Source of the DNA: JAAFIP01 sp043747295
GTDB lineage: Bacteria > Pseudomonadota > Gammaproteobacteria > Burkholderiales > Burkholderiaceae_C
Reading direction: 5' to 3'
Assembly (NCBI GenBank): GCA_043747295.1
Contig: JAYTPK010000077.1
Location: forward strand, 1-24,916
Length of the DNA: 24,916 nt
The first letter of the stretch is position 1. Every line of letters starts with the position of its first letter. Shown here piece by piece: positions 1 through 6,183 of this stretch. The notes beneath the pieces are model-generated. The model did no database searches. It saw nothing but the letters and a program-made list of their open reading frames with translations, and had not been told where the DNA came from. A program made the position numbers and the translations under genes.

Positions 1-69
1 GCGCAGCTTGGCTTTCGGCTAGCTGCGGCGCTGGCTAAGCTGGGGTATACGGTGAAGCGGTCTGGCGGT
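1..69 (+). pseudogene. yciH: 3' end of a yciH/SUI1-family gene (copy 1, runs off left edge)
   Basis: Reading the plus strand from base 1 gives a peptide ending ALAKLGYTVKRSGG. This matches the C-terminal end typical of the YciH/SUI1 (eIF1-like) family, whose members usually finish in a VKxxGG tail. The 5' part lies outside the window. The two sister copies at 923-961 and 1846-2006 have a TAA directly after the final glycine codon. Here one T is missing, so the frame reads on for 22 more codons through the dispersed repeat and stops at 133-135. It could be the end of the resident gene with an altered tail or another decayed fragment; only the sequence to the left can decide. The family assignment rests mostly on the better-preserved copy at 1846-2006. 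Confidence 0.5.
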
Positions 70-156
70 AAAAACTGCTGTTTAAGGCAGGTTTATCAAC
101 AAAATAGCCTTGTAGTCCAAGTATTTACTGCTTAAGCAGCTATTAAATTTATAGTG
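28..156 (+). repeat. Direct repeat DR1: yciH 3' end + hairpin + dispersed repeat
   Basis: First of three related ~110-130-bp direct repeats (also 937-1045 and 1962-2090). In order it holds the last codons of yciH, a hairpin (AAAACTGC at 71-78 against GCAGGTTT at 87-94), and a ~50-bp dispersed repeat at 105-154 containing the palindrome CTGCTTAAGCAG. The repeat bounds the left side of the HigBA-type cassette. Same order and orientation in all three copies is directly visible. Confidence 0.85.
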
Positions 157-211
157 CCTTGTTGGGTGCAAGGTGTGCTTTAGTTGCAGACTATCCGGTC
201 TACCGAAGGCT

Positions 212-493
212 TTAAGCTATCTCTAAAGACACTTTGCAACCAGCCCGGGTGGCCAGCTCGATCAGCATGTCCAGGCTAAATTTGTCCCACTTGCCGCGCA
301 CCAGGTCTGACACGCGGGACTGGGCGATGCGTAGCTCTTTGGCGGCTTGGGCCTGCGTCCAGCCGCGCTTGGCGATCAGCAGCTCTAGGTCGCACATGAG
401 CTGTGAACGCATACCCAATACGACGGCCTCTTCGGCTGAAAATCCGAGGTCGGCAAATACGTTGCCTGAACCGGTGGTGATTTTTTCTTTCAT
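212..493 (-). CDS. HigA-type antitoxin, XRE-family helix-turn-helix protein
   Basis: A 93-residue protein with a helix-turn-helix in its second half (WTQAQAAKELRIAQSRVSDL, residues about 45-64), typical of the short XRE antitoxins encoded after Gp49/HigB-like toxins. Such proteins bind and neutralise the toxin and repress the operon promoter. Its ATG (491-493) overlaps the toxin stop codon (490-492) in an ATGA arrangement, so the two are translationally coupled, toxin first, as usual for HigBA modules. The reading frame is intact although the upstream toxin frame is broken, so this is an orphan antitoxin unless the toxin shift is a sequencing error. Family call is confident; its exact subfamily name is not certain. 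Confidence 0.85.
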   Translation of the reverse strand: MKEKITTGSGNVFADLGFSAEEAVVLGMRSQLMCDLELLIAKRGWTQAQAAKELRIAQSRVSDLVRGKWDKFSLDMLIELATRAGCKVSLEIA

Positions 494-800
494 GCTTCAC
501 TCTCCATTTGCTTGTAGCGGCGAATCGCCAAGTCAATATCGGGTTTGGCCGTTCTGGGGCTCTTCTTTTGGAAGGCATGCAGCACATACACTGCATCGCC
601 ATGCCGCGCTACATACAGCACACGCCATTCACCGAGCACGTGCACACGAATCTCGTAGGCACCCTTGCCGACATTGAGCATGGGCTTAAAGTCGGTAGGC
701 TCAGTCCGCGCTGCACTCGGTCTAGCTCGCGGCCGCATTCACGGCGCGCATCTCGCGGGAAATTTATAAGGTCTTCTAAGCTGCTGCCTATAAATTTCAA
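490..800 (-). pseudogene. HigB / phage Gp49-like (RelE superfamily) toxin, frameshifted
   Basis: Two overlapping minus-strand frames together make one Gp49/HigB-type mRNA-interferase toxin. The N-terminal half starts at ATG 798-800 (MKFIGSSLEDLINFPRDARR, then RELDRVQRGL). The C-terminal half is in another frame (TEPTDFKPM, then EIRVHVLGEWRVLYVAR and VLHAFQKKSPRTAK) and ends at 490. The join falls at about 700-704: the minus strand reads CTGAG where CTGGAG would restore a continuous Leu-Glu-Pro-Thr-Asp reading, so one G appears to be missing. The combined length, near 100 residues, is normal for the family. As it stands the toxin should not be made, unless ribosomes shift there, for which I see no slippery heptamer. 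It precedes the antitoxin gene with a 4-base overlap. Confidence 0.85.
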
Positions 801-817
801 TATCTTTATATGGATTG

Positions 818-846
818 ATTATATAAGTCTATTGATAATGTCATCA
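818..846 (-). promoter_or_regulatory. Candidate promoter of the higBA-type operon
   Basis: On the minus strand a perfect TATAAT (complement of 818-823) sits just upstream of the toxin start, with only a weak -35 (TGATGA, complement of 841-846) at 17-bp spacing. The AT-rich stretch fits a promoter; no clear operator palindrome was seen. Confidence 0.35.
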
Positions 847-922
847 TTACTTACCATGACAGTTGAATGTTGCCTGTAAATTGGACGGGGTACAGCCGAG
901 GAACTTGTGAACTAGGCAGCAG

Positions 923-961
923 GGTGGTCATGTGGCTGCGGTGAAGCGGTCTGGCGGTTAA
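923..961 (+). pseudogene. yciH: yciH C-terminal fragment (copy 2)
   Basis: The plus strand reads GGHVAAVKRSGG followed by TAA at 959-961, the same C-terminal ending as copies 1 and 3. Upstream similarity fades quickly, so this is a short remnant with no start codon. It directly precedes the hairpin and dispersed repeat of DR2. Confidence 0.55.
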
Positions 962-1045
962 AAGCTGCTTTGAAAGGCAGTTTTACCAACGAAATAGCCT
1001 TGTAGTCCAGGTATTTACTGCTCAAGCAGCTATTAAATTTGTAGT
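937..1045 (+). repeat. Direct repeat DR2: yciH 3' end + hairpin + dispersed repeat
   Basis: Second copy of the long direct repeat, between the HigBA-type and MazF-type cassettes. From GCGGTGAAGCGGTCTGGCGG it matches DR1 closely. The post-stop hairpin keeps pairing through a G-T wobble, and the ~50-bp dispersed repeat at 995-1044 differs from DR1 at a few positions, such as CTCAAG for CTTAAG. About 0.9 kb separates it from DR1 and about 1.0 kb from DR3. Confidence 0.85.
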
Positions 1046-1058
1046 ATGTTGAGCCGCG

Positions 1059-1427
1059 TTACAGCTCCGTCAAAATCTTCAACGCTTCTTCTACGCGCTT
1101 CATGTGCGCTCGCGTGAGCTCGGCGATGGGTTTGCTGCCCATAAAACGCTGGTTGGATATGGCGCGTATTTGGTCAATGAGTGCGTCGGTTTCTTCTTTC
1201 AATTTGCCCAGCTTGCCCAGAGCTATGCGCAGTGGATAACCGTCGCCGTGGGCGTCACGGTAGACCTGTGTGGTGCAGGGAACGATGATGGTGGTGGGGT
1301 GGCCTGCGTCATTCAAGATGTTGGTTTGAATGACCAGTGCGGGGCGGCCGCGTTTGCCAGGCTCTTCTTTGTGGGTTTGGGGTTCAAAGTCAACCTCCCA
1401 TAGCTGGCCGCGCTGTACTTTATTCAA
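1059..1427 (-). CDS. MazF/PemK-family endoribonuclease toxin
   Basis: A 122-residue protein with the MazF/PemK signatures: RGQLWEVDF at residues 6-14, KRGRPALVIQTNILN in the first third (the conserved RP.LV.Q segment) and TTIIVPCTT (strand S3). Family members cut mRNA at specific short sequences and are held inactive by a cognate antitoxin. The start used is TTG at 1425-1427; it lies 8 bases inside the antitoxin gene, and a GGAG stands a few bases upstream, so translation is coupled. Antitoxin-first order is normal for MazEF. Length and motifs are complete, so it is probably functional. The cleavage site cannot be read from sequence. Confidence 0.92.
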   Translation of the reverse strand: MNKVQRGQLWEVDFEPQTHKEEPGKRGRPALVIQTNILNDAGHPTTIIVPCTTQVYRDAHGDGYPLRIALGKLGKLKEETDALIDQIRAISNQRFMGSKPIAELTRAHMKRVEEALKILTEL

Positions 1428-1650
1428 GGCCGTCTCCTGTGGCGGTGTCCATGGCTTGGTTTTCAGCTAAGCTTTGCGCTGCCAGTGCCTCGGATAAAAA
1501 AACCATGCGCTCTTTGAGCACACGCTCATTTTTCTCGCGCACGGCTTCACGCAGATATTCAGAGCTGGGCATGTTAAAAAAGCTGGCTAGCCTTTTGGTT
1601 TGCTCCGCAAAATCCTGCGAAGCGCGAAAGGAAAGGGTATTCGCGGTCAT
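1420..1650 (-). CDS. Ribbon-helix-helix antitoxin of the MazF-type pair
   Basis: A 76-residue protein beginning MTANTLSFRASQDF. A short beta strand (TLSFRAS) is followed by two helices, the layout of ribbon-helix-helix (CopG/ParD-like) antitoxins; the charged C-terminal part would wrap the toxin. The ATG at 1648-1650 is chosen because a strong TAAGGAGGT ribosome-binding site (complement of 1658-1666) lies 7 bases upstream. A longer open frame up to 1755 exists but runs through the operator. The stop overlaps the toxin start by 8 bases. It probably represses its own promoter through the palindrome at 1668-1689. The ribbon-helix-helix call is from fold pattern, not a strong motif. Confidence 0.85.
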   Translation of the reverse strand: MTANTLSFRASQDFAEQTKRLASFFNMPSSEYLREAVREKNERVLKERMVFLSEALAAQSLAENQAMDTATGDGLE

Positions 1651-1667
1651 CGTTCGTACCTCCTTAG

Positions 1668-1689
1668 TGTAATACGTTATTGTATTACA
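1668..1689 (-). promoter_or_regulatory. Operator palindrome of the MazF-type operon
   Basis: Perfect 8-bp inverted repeat TGTAATAC-(6 nt)-GTATTACA between the Shine-Dalgarno and the candidate promoter of the antitoxin gene. A TTGACA (complement of 1698-1703) lies just upstream on the minus strand, and a TACAAT partly overlaps the palindrome. A dimeric antitoxin bound here would block transcription; this autoregulation is inferred. Confidence 0.65.
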
Positions 1690-1845
1690 ATTTTGTATGT
1701 CAATGTGAAATGACATGTTATTCGTTGATGTGGTGTTGAGTTCAATCAAAAACACCCGCTGACTTTAGCAAGTAGAACGGGTGCTTGGAATAAGGGTTGA
1801 GAGATATAGCGCAAGGCGAATCACCACACAGCATGAAGCCGACCT

Positions 1846-2006
1846 TTGTCTCTCAACAGCCTTGATCCCAGCGTCTACCCCACCGAAACTGGCCGCATCT
1901 GCCCCGATGGCAGCCAGCCGGTGGCGCAGTGCCAGTGCGCGGTTTGGCGCTGGATTCTGCAGCGCTGGCTAAGCTGGGGTATGCGGTGAAGCGGCCTGGC
2001 GGTTAA
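1846..2006 (+). pseudogene. yciH: yciH/SUI1-family translation factor remnant with internal deletion (copy 3)
   Basis: The plus strand reads LDPSVYPTETGRICPDGSQP then VAQCQCA, clearly the N-terminal zinc-ribbon-like part of YciH proteins, although one expected Cys of the CxxC is replaced by Gly. The sequence then jumps, in another frame, to the C-terminus ALAKLGYAVKRPGG with stop TAA at 2004-2006. The whole central SUI1 domain is missing and the two ends are out of frame, so this is a broken gene. The TTG at 1846-1848 is where the original start would lie. It carries DR3 at its 3' end and is the best evidence that the three direct repeats derive from the yciH 3' end. Confidence 0.72.
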
Positions 2007-2090
2007 AAACTGCTTTTTAGGCAGTTTTACCCACAAAATACCCTTGTAGTCCAAGTATTCATTACTTATTTAGCTATTAAATTAATAGTG
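1962..2090 (+). repeat. Direct repeat DR3: yciH 3' end + hairpin + dispersed repeat
   Basis: Third copy, right of the MazF-type cassette. It matches DR1 over the yciH tail (GCGCTGGCTAAGCTGGGGTA is identical at 28 and 1962). A perfect hairpin comes next, then a more diverged dispersed repeat at 2039-2088 in which the inner palindrome is lost. Confidence 0.85.
2006..2028 (+). terminator. Terminator-like hairpin after the yciH stop
   Basis: AAAACTGC (2006-2013) and GCAGTTTT (2021-2028) form a perfect 8-bp stem with a 7-base loop, starting within the yciH stop codon. The A/T flanks could make it work in both directions. The same structure follows the other two yciH tails, with one wobble (DR2) or one mismatch (DR1). 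Confidence 0.5.
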
Positions 2091-2256
2091 ATTGATATAG
2101 CTTTTAGTGGCTGACTAGGTCTGTTAGCAGCGCCGTGATGCGTTGACAGGCTGGTGAAGTAGGGGTAATTGTGTTGAGGGCGATGTCCGCTAAACTTGAA
2201 AAAATTAAAAATATGCAGGCTATCTCTGCAAAACTAATTCACTAATTAAGGTTTTC

Positions 2257-2943
2257 ATGACAAGTAACACAACTGCTTCGCAACCAGCCGCAGACACGGC
2301 GCTGGATCGTGCCCAGCGTGATGTTGAGCCTTTTCCTGATCATCACAACGATTTGGCGGCTACGCTGAAGTTTGCCTGGCAGATGGTGGGGCGGGGTGTG
2401 CAGGACAGGCGCTGTGCTTTTCATACGCCGGTATTGGCCACGCAGTCGACGGGCGGCCCGCAGGCCAGGGTGCTGGTGCTGCGGGCGGCTGATGCGCAGG
2501 CGCGCACGCTGGCTTTTCATACCGACACGCGGTCTGCCAAATTGCCAGAGCTGGCAGCCGACCGTAGAGCTGCGCTGACTTTTTATGATGCAGCGCGCAA
2601 GGCGCAAGTGCGCATGAACGGCATGGTCAGCGTGCATGCAGGCGATGAGTTGAGCCATCAGCGCTGGGCAGCAGCGCGGCCTAGCTCGCTGCGCTGCTTT
2701 TTGGGTGCTCAGCCAGGCGGCGTTAGCGCAGAGCCTACCAGTGGTTTGCCTGCGCATGTGGAAGGTCGTGAGCCTGACCCACAAGAGCTGCACACAGCAG
2801 AACCGCATTTTGCAGTGCTGCAGCTTACCGTGCAACGACTGGAATGGCTGCATTTGCACACGGGTGGCCAGCGGCGCGCACTGTTTACTTGGGCTGACCA
2901 GTCTGCGGGCAGCCACTGCACCATGCAATGGCTTAATCCTTAA
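2257..2943 (+). CDS. Pyridoxamine 5'-phosphate oxidase-like FMN-binding protein
   Basis: A 228-residue protein of the PNPOx-like split-barrel family (the Pyridox_oxase_2-type proteins common in Burkholderiales). Recognisable blocks are AFHTPVLAT, QARVLVLRAADAQARTLAFH and TDTRSAKLPEL in the first half, where the family binds FMN phosphate, then QRWAAARPSSLRCF and, near the C-terminus, LEWLHLHTGGQRRALF. The substrate is unknown; it need not be the pyridoxine pathway enzyme PdxH, whose C-terminal motif I do not see. TAAGG at about 2247-2251 supports the ATG at 2257. It stands alone: degenerate yciH is upstream and a dispersed repeat is downstream. The large antisense frame covering it is a shadow. 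Confidence 0.82.
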   Translation: MTSNTTASQPAADTALDRAQRDVEPFPDHHNDLAATLKFAWQMVGRGVQDRRCAFHTPVLATQSTGGPQARVLVLRAADAQARTLAFHTDTRSAKLPELAADRRAALTFYDAARKAQVRMNGMVSVHAGDELSHQRWAAARPSSLRCFLGAQPGGVSAEPTSGLPAHVEGREPDPQELHTAEPHFAVLQLTVQRLEWLHLHTGGQRRALFTWADQSAGSHCTMQWLNP

Positions 2944-3057
2944 GACGGCGTAGGCTTAGATTATTAAGCTTCAAACTTCACGGCAACCCACTGACTATGG
3001 GCTGGTGCTTAGACAAGCACTGCTAAAACGTGTTTTCAAGTGAAATTACCAACATAA

Positions 3058-3107
3058 CAGCCTTGTAGTCCAAGTATTTATTGCTTAAGTAGCTATTGAA
3101 TACGTAG
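3058..3107 (+). repeat. Dispersed ~50-bp repeat, copy 4
   Basis: Same unit as in DR1-DR3 (GTAGTCCAAGTATTTATTGC then TTAAGTAGCTATTGAA) but without a yciH tail. Similarity also extends a few bases left (ATTACCAACATAACAG against TTTACCAAC.AAATAG). It lies between the PNPOx-like gene and abiEi. Confidence 0.85.
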
Positions 3108-3184
3108 CGATCTTGTTTTTAAGTGATGTTGCTAAATTAACACTTATATTGGCAATAGTATTTATTTTGCAACATAATCTAGGT

Positions 3185-3796
3185 GTGAACTCAAATCCCA
3201 ATCATCACGAAGCCGTTCTAAATCTAGCGCACCAGCAGGCACTGCTGCGCACGCAAGATGTTGCCGCGCTGGGGCTACCCACAGTGGTGTTGACCCGGCT
3301 GGTGGCCGCGGGGCGGCTACAGCGGGTGGCGCGGGGGGTGTATGCGCTGCCGGGGCAGGCGGTGGGTGAGCATCGGTCGCTGGCTGAGGTGGCGCTGCGT
3401 GTGCCACGTGGCGTGGTGTGCCTGCTAAGCGCGCTGCGGGTGCACGGCATAGGCACGCAGGCCCCGTTTGAAGTGTGGCTGGCACTGCCCCAAAGCATGT
3501 CTGCTCCACGGCTTACGCAGCCTGCGCTACGGCTGGTGCGCATGTCGGGCGACGCGTTTAGCCAAGGGGTGGTGCAAGTGGCGGTAGATGGCGTGCAGGT
3601 AGCGGTGTTTAACTCTGCCAAGACGATTGCCGACTGTTTTAAATACCGCAACAAAATTGGCCTAGACGTAGCGCTAGAGGCGCTGCATGATGGCTGGCAG
3701 CAGCGTAAGGTGACTATGGACGATCTGTTTACTTACGCAGCCGTTAACCGGGTGTCCAATGTGATGCGGCCTTATTTAGAAAGCCTGGTGGCATGA
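3185..3796 (+). CDS. abiEi: AbiEi-family antitoxin (type IV toxin-antitoxin)
   Basis: About 203 residues from GTG 3185. The N-terminal winged helix (QDVAALGLPTVVLTRLVAAG, then LQRVARGVYALPG) is the AbiEi antitoxin DNA-binding domain. The C-terminal domain follows, with FNSAKTIADCFKYRNKIGLD near residues 160-180, a conserved signature of this family. AbiEi represses the operon and counteracts the AbiEii nucleotidyltransferase; in lactococci the pair gives abortive infection against phage. An upstream TTG at 3113 would add a hydrophobic, badly fitting 24-residue leader starting right after the repeat, so I prefer the GTG, though its Shine-Dalgarno is weak. The stop overlaps the abiEii start by 4 bases (ATGA at 3793). 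Confidence 0.88.
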   Translation: MNSNPNHHEAVLNLAHQQALLRTQDVAALGLPTVVLTRLVAAGRLQRVARGVYALPGQAVGEHRSLAEVALRVPRGVVCLLSALRVHGIGTQAPFEVWLALPQSMSAPRLTQPALRLVRMSGDAFSQGVVQVAVDGVQVAVFNSAKTIADCFKYRNKIGLDVALEALHDGWQQRKVTMDDLFTYAAVNRVSNVMRPYLESLVA

Positions 3797-4659
3797 AGTC
3801 GCAAAGCCATCGCAACCTGGCGGCCTCGGTGCGCGCCCGCTTAAAGCTGCGCGCTGATGAAGCGGGGCAGGATTTCAATTTGACGCTGACGCGCTACGGT
3901 CTAGAGCGCTTGCTTTATCGGCTGTCGGTGTCTGAGCATGCGAATAGCTTTTTGCTCAAAGGCGCGCTACTGTTTGCCCTGTGGTACCACACCCCGCACC
4001 GGCCCACGCGGGATATGGATTTGCTCGGCTTTGGTGCAGACGATGTGGCGTCAGTGGTGACGGTATTTCAGGGTATTGCGCAGACAGCAGTGGATGACGG
4101 CGTGGAGTTTGATGCGCAGTCAGTCAAAGGCGTTGCAATTCGCAAAGACGCAGGTTATGGCGGCGTGCGCATAGACATGCGCGCCACGCTAGACGGTGCC
4201 CGCATCGCGCTGCAAATTGATGTGGGCTTTGGCGATGCCGTGACGCCCGGCCCGCAAAGCGTCAGCTACCCAGTGCTGTTACCTGAGTTTGCCGCACCGC
4301 AGCTGCGTGCCTACCCTAAAGCCACGGTAGTAGCCGAAAAACTGCACGCTATTTGTGTGCTGGGGATGGCTAATACGCGTATGAAAGACTACTTCGACCT
4401 GTGGGTGCTGCTGCAGGATGCGCAGATAGAGGCTGCTGAGTTAAAACGAGCATTGAACGCAACATTTGCGCGCCGAGGCGCTGCACTGCCAAGCAGTACC
4501 CCGGCAGGCTTGAGCGATGCGTTTAGTGCAGACGCAGCCAAACAAACGCAGTGGAGGGCGTTTTTAAAGAAGAATCGGCTGACTGATACGCTGTTGGCAG
4601 ATGTGGTCATATCCTTGCGTGCAAAGTTTGAAGCAATCGTTAATCATCGTTCTGCTTAA
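3793..4659 (+). CDS. abiEii: AbiEii/AbiGii-family nucleotidyltransferase toxin
   Basis: A 288-residue member of the DUF1814/AbiEii nucleotidyltransferase toxins. All four family motifs are visible: the LKGALL motif I at 55-60 followed by RPTRDMDLLG (motif II with the two metal-binding aspartates at 74 and 76), QIDVGFGD at 141-148 (motif III), and YPKATVVAEKLHAI with KDYFDLW at 174-204 (motif IV). Such enzymes transfer nucleotides, in some members onto tRNA acceptor ends, and block growth. The gene is translationally coupled to abiEi and looks complete and active. It is an innate phage-defence or plasmid-stabilising module. Nothing else of a defence island (restriction, CBASS and so on) is adjacent. 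Confidence 0.92.
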   Translation: MKSQSHRNLAASVRARLKLRADEAGQDFNLTLTRYGLERLLYRLSVSEHANSFLLKGALLFALWYHTPHRPTRDMDLLGFGADDVASVVTVFQGIAQTAVDDGVEFDAQSVKGVAIRKDAGYGGVRIDMRATLDGARIALQIDVGFGDAVTPGPQSVSYPVLLPEFAAPQLRAYPKATVVAEKLHAICVLGMANTRMKDYFDLWVLLQDAQIEAAELKRALNATFARRGAALPSSTPAGLSDAFSADAAKQTQWRAFLKKNRLTDTLLADVVISLRAKFEAIVNHRSA

Positions 4660-4857
4660 ACGAGCGCATCTTTAACCCACTGCAGCGTTTTGATACAAGT
4701 AGCCAGCACTGGTAAAACTGTGGCTTGGTGATAAATGCGTCTTAGATTTACAAATCGTAGTCTTCACTAATAATGAAGCGACCTGAGCCAATGAATACCT
4801 GCAACATGAAGGGCAATTTTGCCGCACAATAATATTGATTAAATTTAATACCCTGTT

Positions 4858-5841
4858 ATGACTGAGCAAACGGCTTCTATGGTGACTTCGAACTTCGGTG
4901 CGCGCACCACGGCGCTAGAGGTGGTCAAGGGTGTGTCTTTAGCGGGGCGCAATGCCGTGGTCACGGGTGGTGCGTCTGGTTTGGGGTTTGAAACGTCGCG
5001 TGCGCTGGTGAGCGCAGGTGCGGCGGTTACGCTGGCGGTGCGCAACCTGCAGCAGGGCGATGCAGCTGTGCTGGCGCTGCGTGCGCAGTACCCGGGGGTG
5101 CAGGTGGCAGTTAGCTTGCTGGACTTAAGCGATATGGCCACTGTGCGCGCATTCGCGCAGCGCTGGGCGGCCAGCGGGCTGGCGCTGGATATTTTGATCA
5201 ACAACGCTGCCATCATGGCCTGCCCATTCACGCGCAACGCCCGGGGCTGGGAGGCGCAGTTTGCCACTAACCACATGGGGCATTTTGCGTTGACCACGGC
5301 GTTGCTGCCTGCACTGCTGAAAGCGGCTACTGCTACCGCTGATGCACGCGTAGTGTGCTTAAGCTCATCAGGCCATAAGATAGCCGGTGTGGATTTTGAC
5401 GATATTCACTACGAGCGCCGTGAGTACAACAAGTGGAACGCTTATGGCCAAGCCAAGAGCGCTAACGCACTGATGGCGCTAGGGCTGCACCAGCGCTATG
5501 CGGCGCAGGGCATTACCGCTAACGCAGTGCATCCGGGCGGCATTATGACGGGGTTGCAAAAGTTTTTACCCATAGAAGAAATGCGCGCCATGGGCTGGTT
5601 AAAAGCCGACGACACGCCGCTGGATATTTTTAAAACCACAGAGCAGGGGGCGTCAACCAGCGTGTGGGCAGCTACGGCTGCACAGCTGAAAGGCCGCGGC
5701 GGGCTGTACCTAGAAGACTGCCAGCAAGGCCTGCCCACTATCCCAGGCAATCGCGTATCAGGCTTTGCGCCGCACATAGCCGACGCGGCAGCAGCGCAGC
5801 GACTGTGGGACGTGTCTGAGACCATGCTGAACAGCGTATAA
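4858..5841 (+). CDS. Short-chain dehydrogenase/reductase (retinol-dehydrogenase-like)
   Basis: A 327-residue NAD(P)-dependent oxidoreductase of the SDR superfamily. It has the cofactor motif TGGASGLG at 36-43, the structural NNAA at 115-118, catalytic Ser around 169-171 (LSSSGHK) and the YGQAK catalytic Tyr-Lys pair at 196/200. The spacing and the HMGHFALTTALLPAL segment resemble the retinol dehydrogenase/WW-oxidoreductase-like subgroup common in proteobacteria; the substrate cannot be told. The ATG at 4858 has no clear Shine-Dalgarno; Met8 is an alternative start. The preceding 198 bases (4660-4857) show no gene that I can support. Confidence 0.9.
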   Translation: MTEQTASMVTSNFGARTTALEVVKGVSLAGRNAVVTGGASGLGFETSRALVSAGAAVTLAVRNLQQGDAAVLALRAQYPGVQVAVSLLDLSDMATVRAFAQRWAASGLALDILINNAAIMACPFTRNARGWEAQFATNHMGHFALTTALLPALLKAATATADARVVCLSSSGHKIAGVDFDDIHYERREYNKWNAYGQAKSANALMALGLHQRYAAQGITANAVHPGGIMTGLQKFLPIEEMRAMGWLKADDTPLDIFKTTEQGASTSVWAATAAQLKGRGGLYLEDCQQGLPTIPGNRVSGFAPHIADAAAAQRLWDVSETMLNSV

Positions 5842-5877
5842 AATTTTGCTGTTGAAATATTGAATTTATTGCCTAGC

Positions 5878-6096
5878 ATGCAACCTGCAGATTTACAAAA
5901 ACTTGTCACGCTAGAAATGCCCTACGGCAAATACCATGGCCGCTTAATTGCCGACCTGCCGGGCAACTACCTGCATTGGTTTGCACGGCAGGGTTTTCCT
6001 AAGGGTGAGCTGGGTAGGCTGCTAGCGCTGATGGCAGAGATTGACCACAACGGGCTGAGTGACCTGCTGGTACCGCTACGGGGCATGAAAAAGTAA
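5878..6096 (+). CDS. DUF3820-family small protein
   Basis: A 72-residue protein (from ATG 5878) with the core MPYGKYHGRLIADLPGNYLH followed by WFARQGFPKGELGRLLA, typical of the DUF3820 family, small proteins of unknown function sometimes found fused to or near nucleases. A TTG at 5860 would add six residues and is less likely. It starts 36 bases after the SDR stop and may be co-transcribed with it. A dispersed repeat follows its stop by six bases. Confidence 0.85.
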   Translation: MQPADLQKLVTLEMPYGKYHGRLIADLPGNYLHWFARQGFPKGELGRLLALMAEIDHNGLSDLLVPLRGMKK

Positions 6097-6101
6097 GCTT
6101 T

Positions 6102-6151
6102 TAGCTCTGTAGTCCAAGTATCTATTGCTCAAGCAGCTATAATAAATATAG
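6102..6151 (+). repeat. Dispersed ~50-bp repeat, copy 5
   Basis: GTAGTCCAAGTATCTATTGC then TCAAGCAGCTATAATAAA. It lies in the short gap between the DUF3820 gene and the GT9 gene, in the same orientation as both, and has the TCAAGC variant also seen in DR2 and dnaX. Confidence 0.85.
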
Positions 6152-6183
6152 CAAATGTTGCCATCATTTATTTTACTCACACT

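Noticed and set aside
1753..1783. CACCCG...CGGGTG hairpin as a terminator upstream of the antitoxin gene
   Set aside because: The stem is only 6 bp with a 19-base loop and no T tract; support is too weak.
1..2095. Integron-like cassette array with attC sites
   Set aside because: The cassette spacing recalls an integron, but no integron integrase is in the window and the repeats lack the paired core sites (RYYYAAC/GTTRRRY) of attC; their gene-end origin explains them better.
2196..2226. Sigma-70 promoter before the PNPOx-like gene (TTGAAA ... TATCTC)
   Set aside because: The -10 is poor and the spacer is 19 bases; not convincing.
2242..2928. Long minus-strand frame opposite the PNPOx-like gene
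   Set aside because: The plus-strand protein has clear family motifs and a Shine-Dalgarno; the antisense product is rich in Arg/Cys/His and matches nothing I know.
105..3107. CRISPR array
   Set aside because: The repeats are about 1 kb apart with genes between them, diverge from copy to copy and have no cas genes near.
3113..3184. N-terminal hydrophobic leader for AbiEi from TTG 3113
   Set aside because: It begins right after the dispersed repeat, has a rare start codon and is out of keeping with a cytoplasmic DNA-binding antitoxin.
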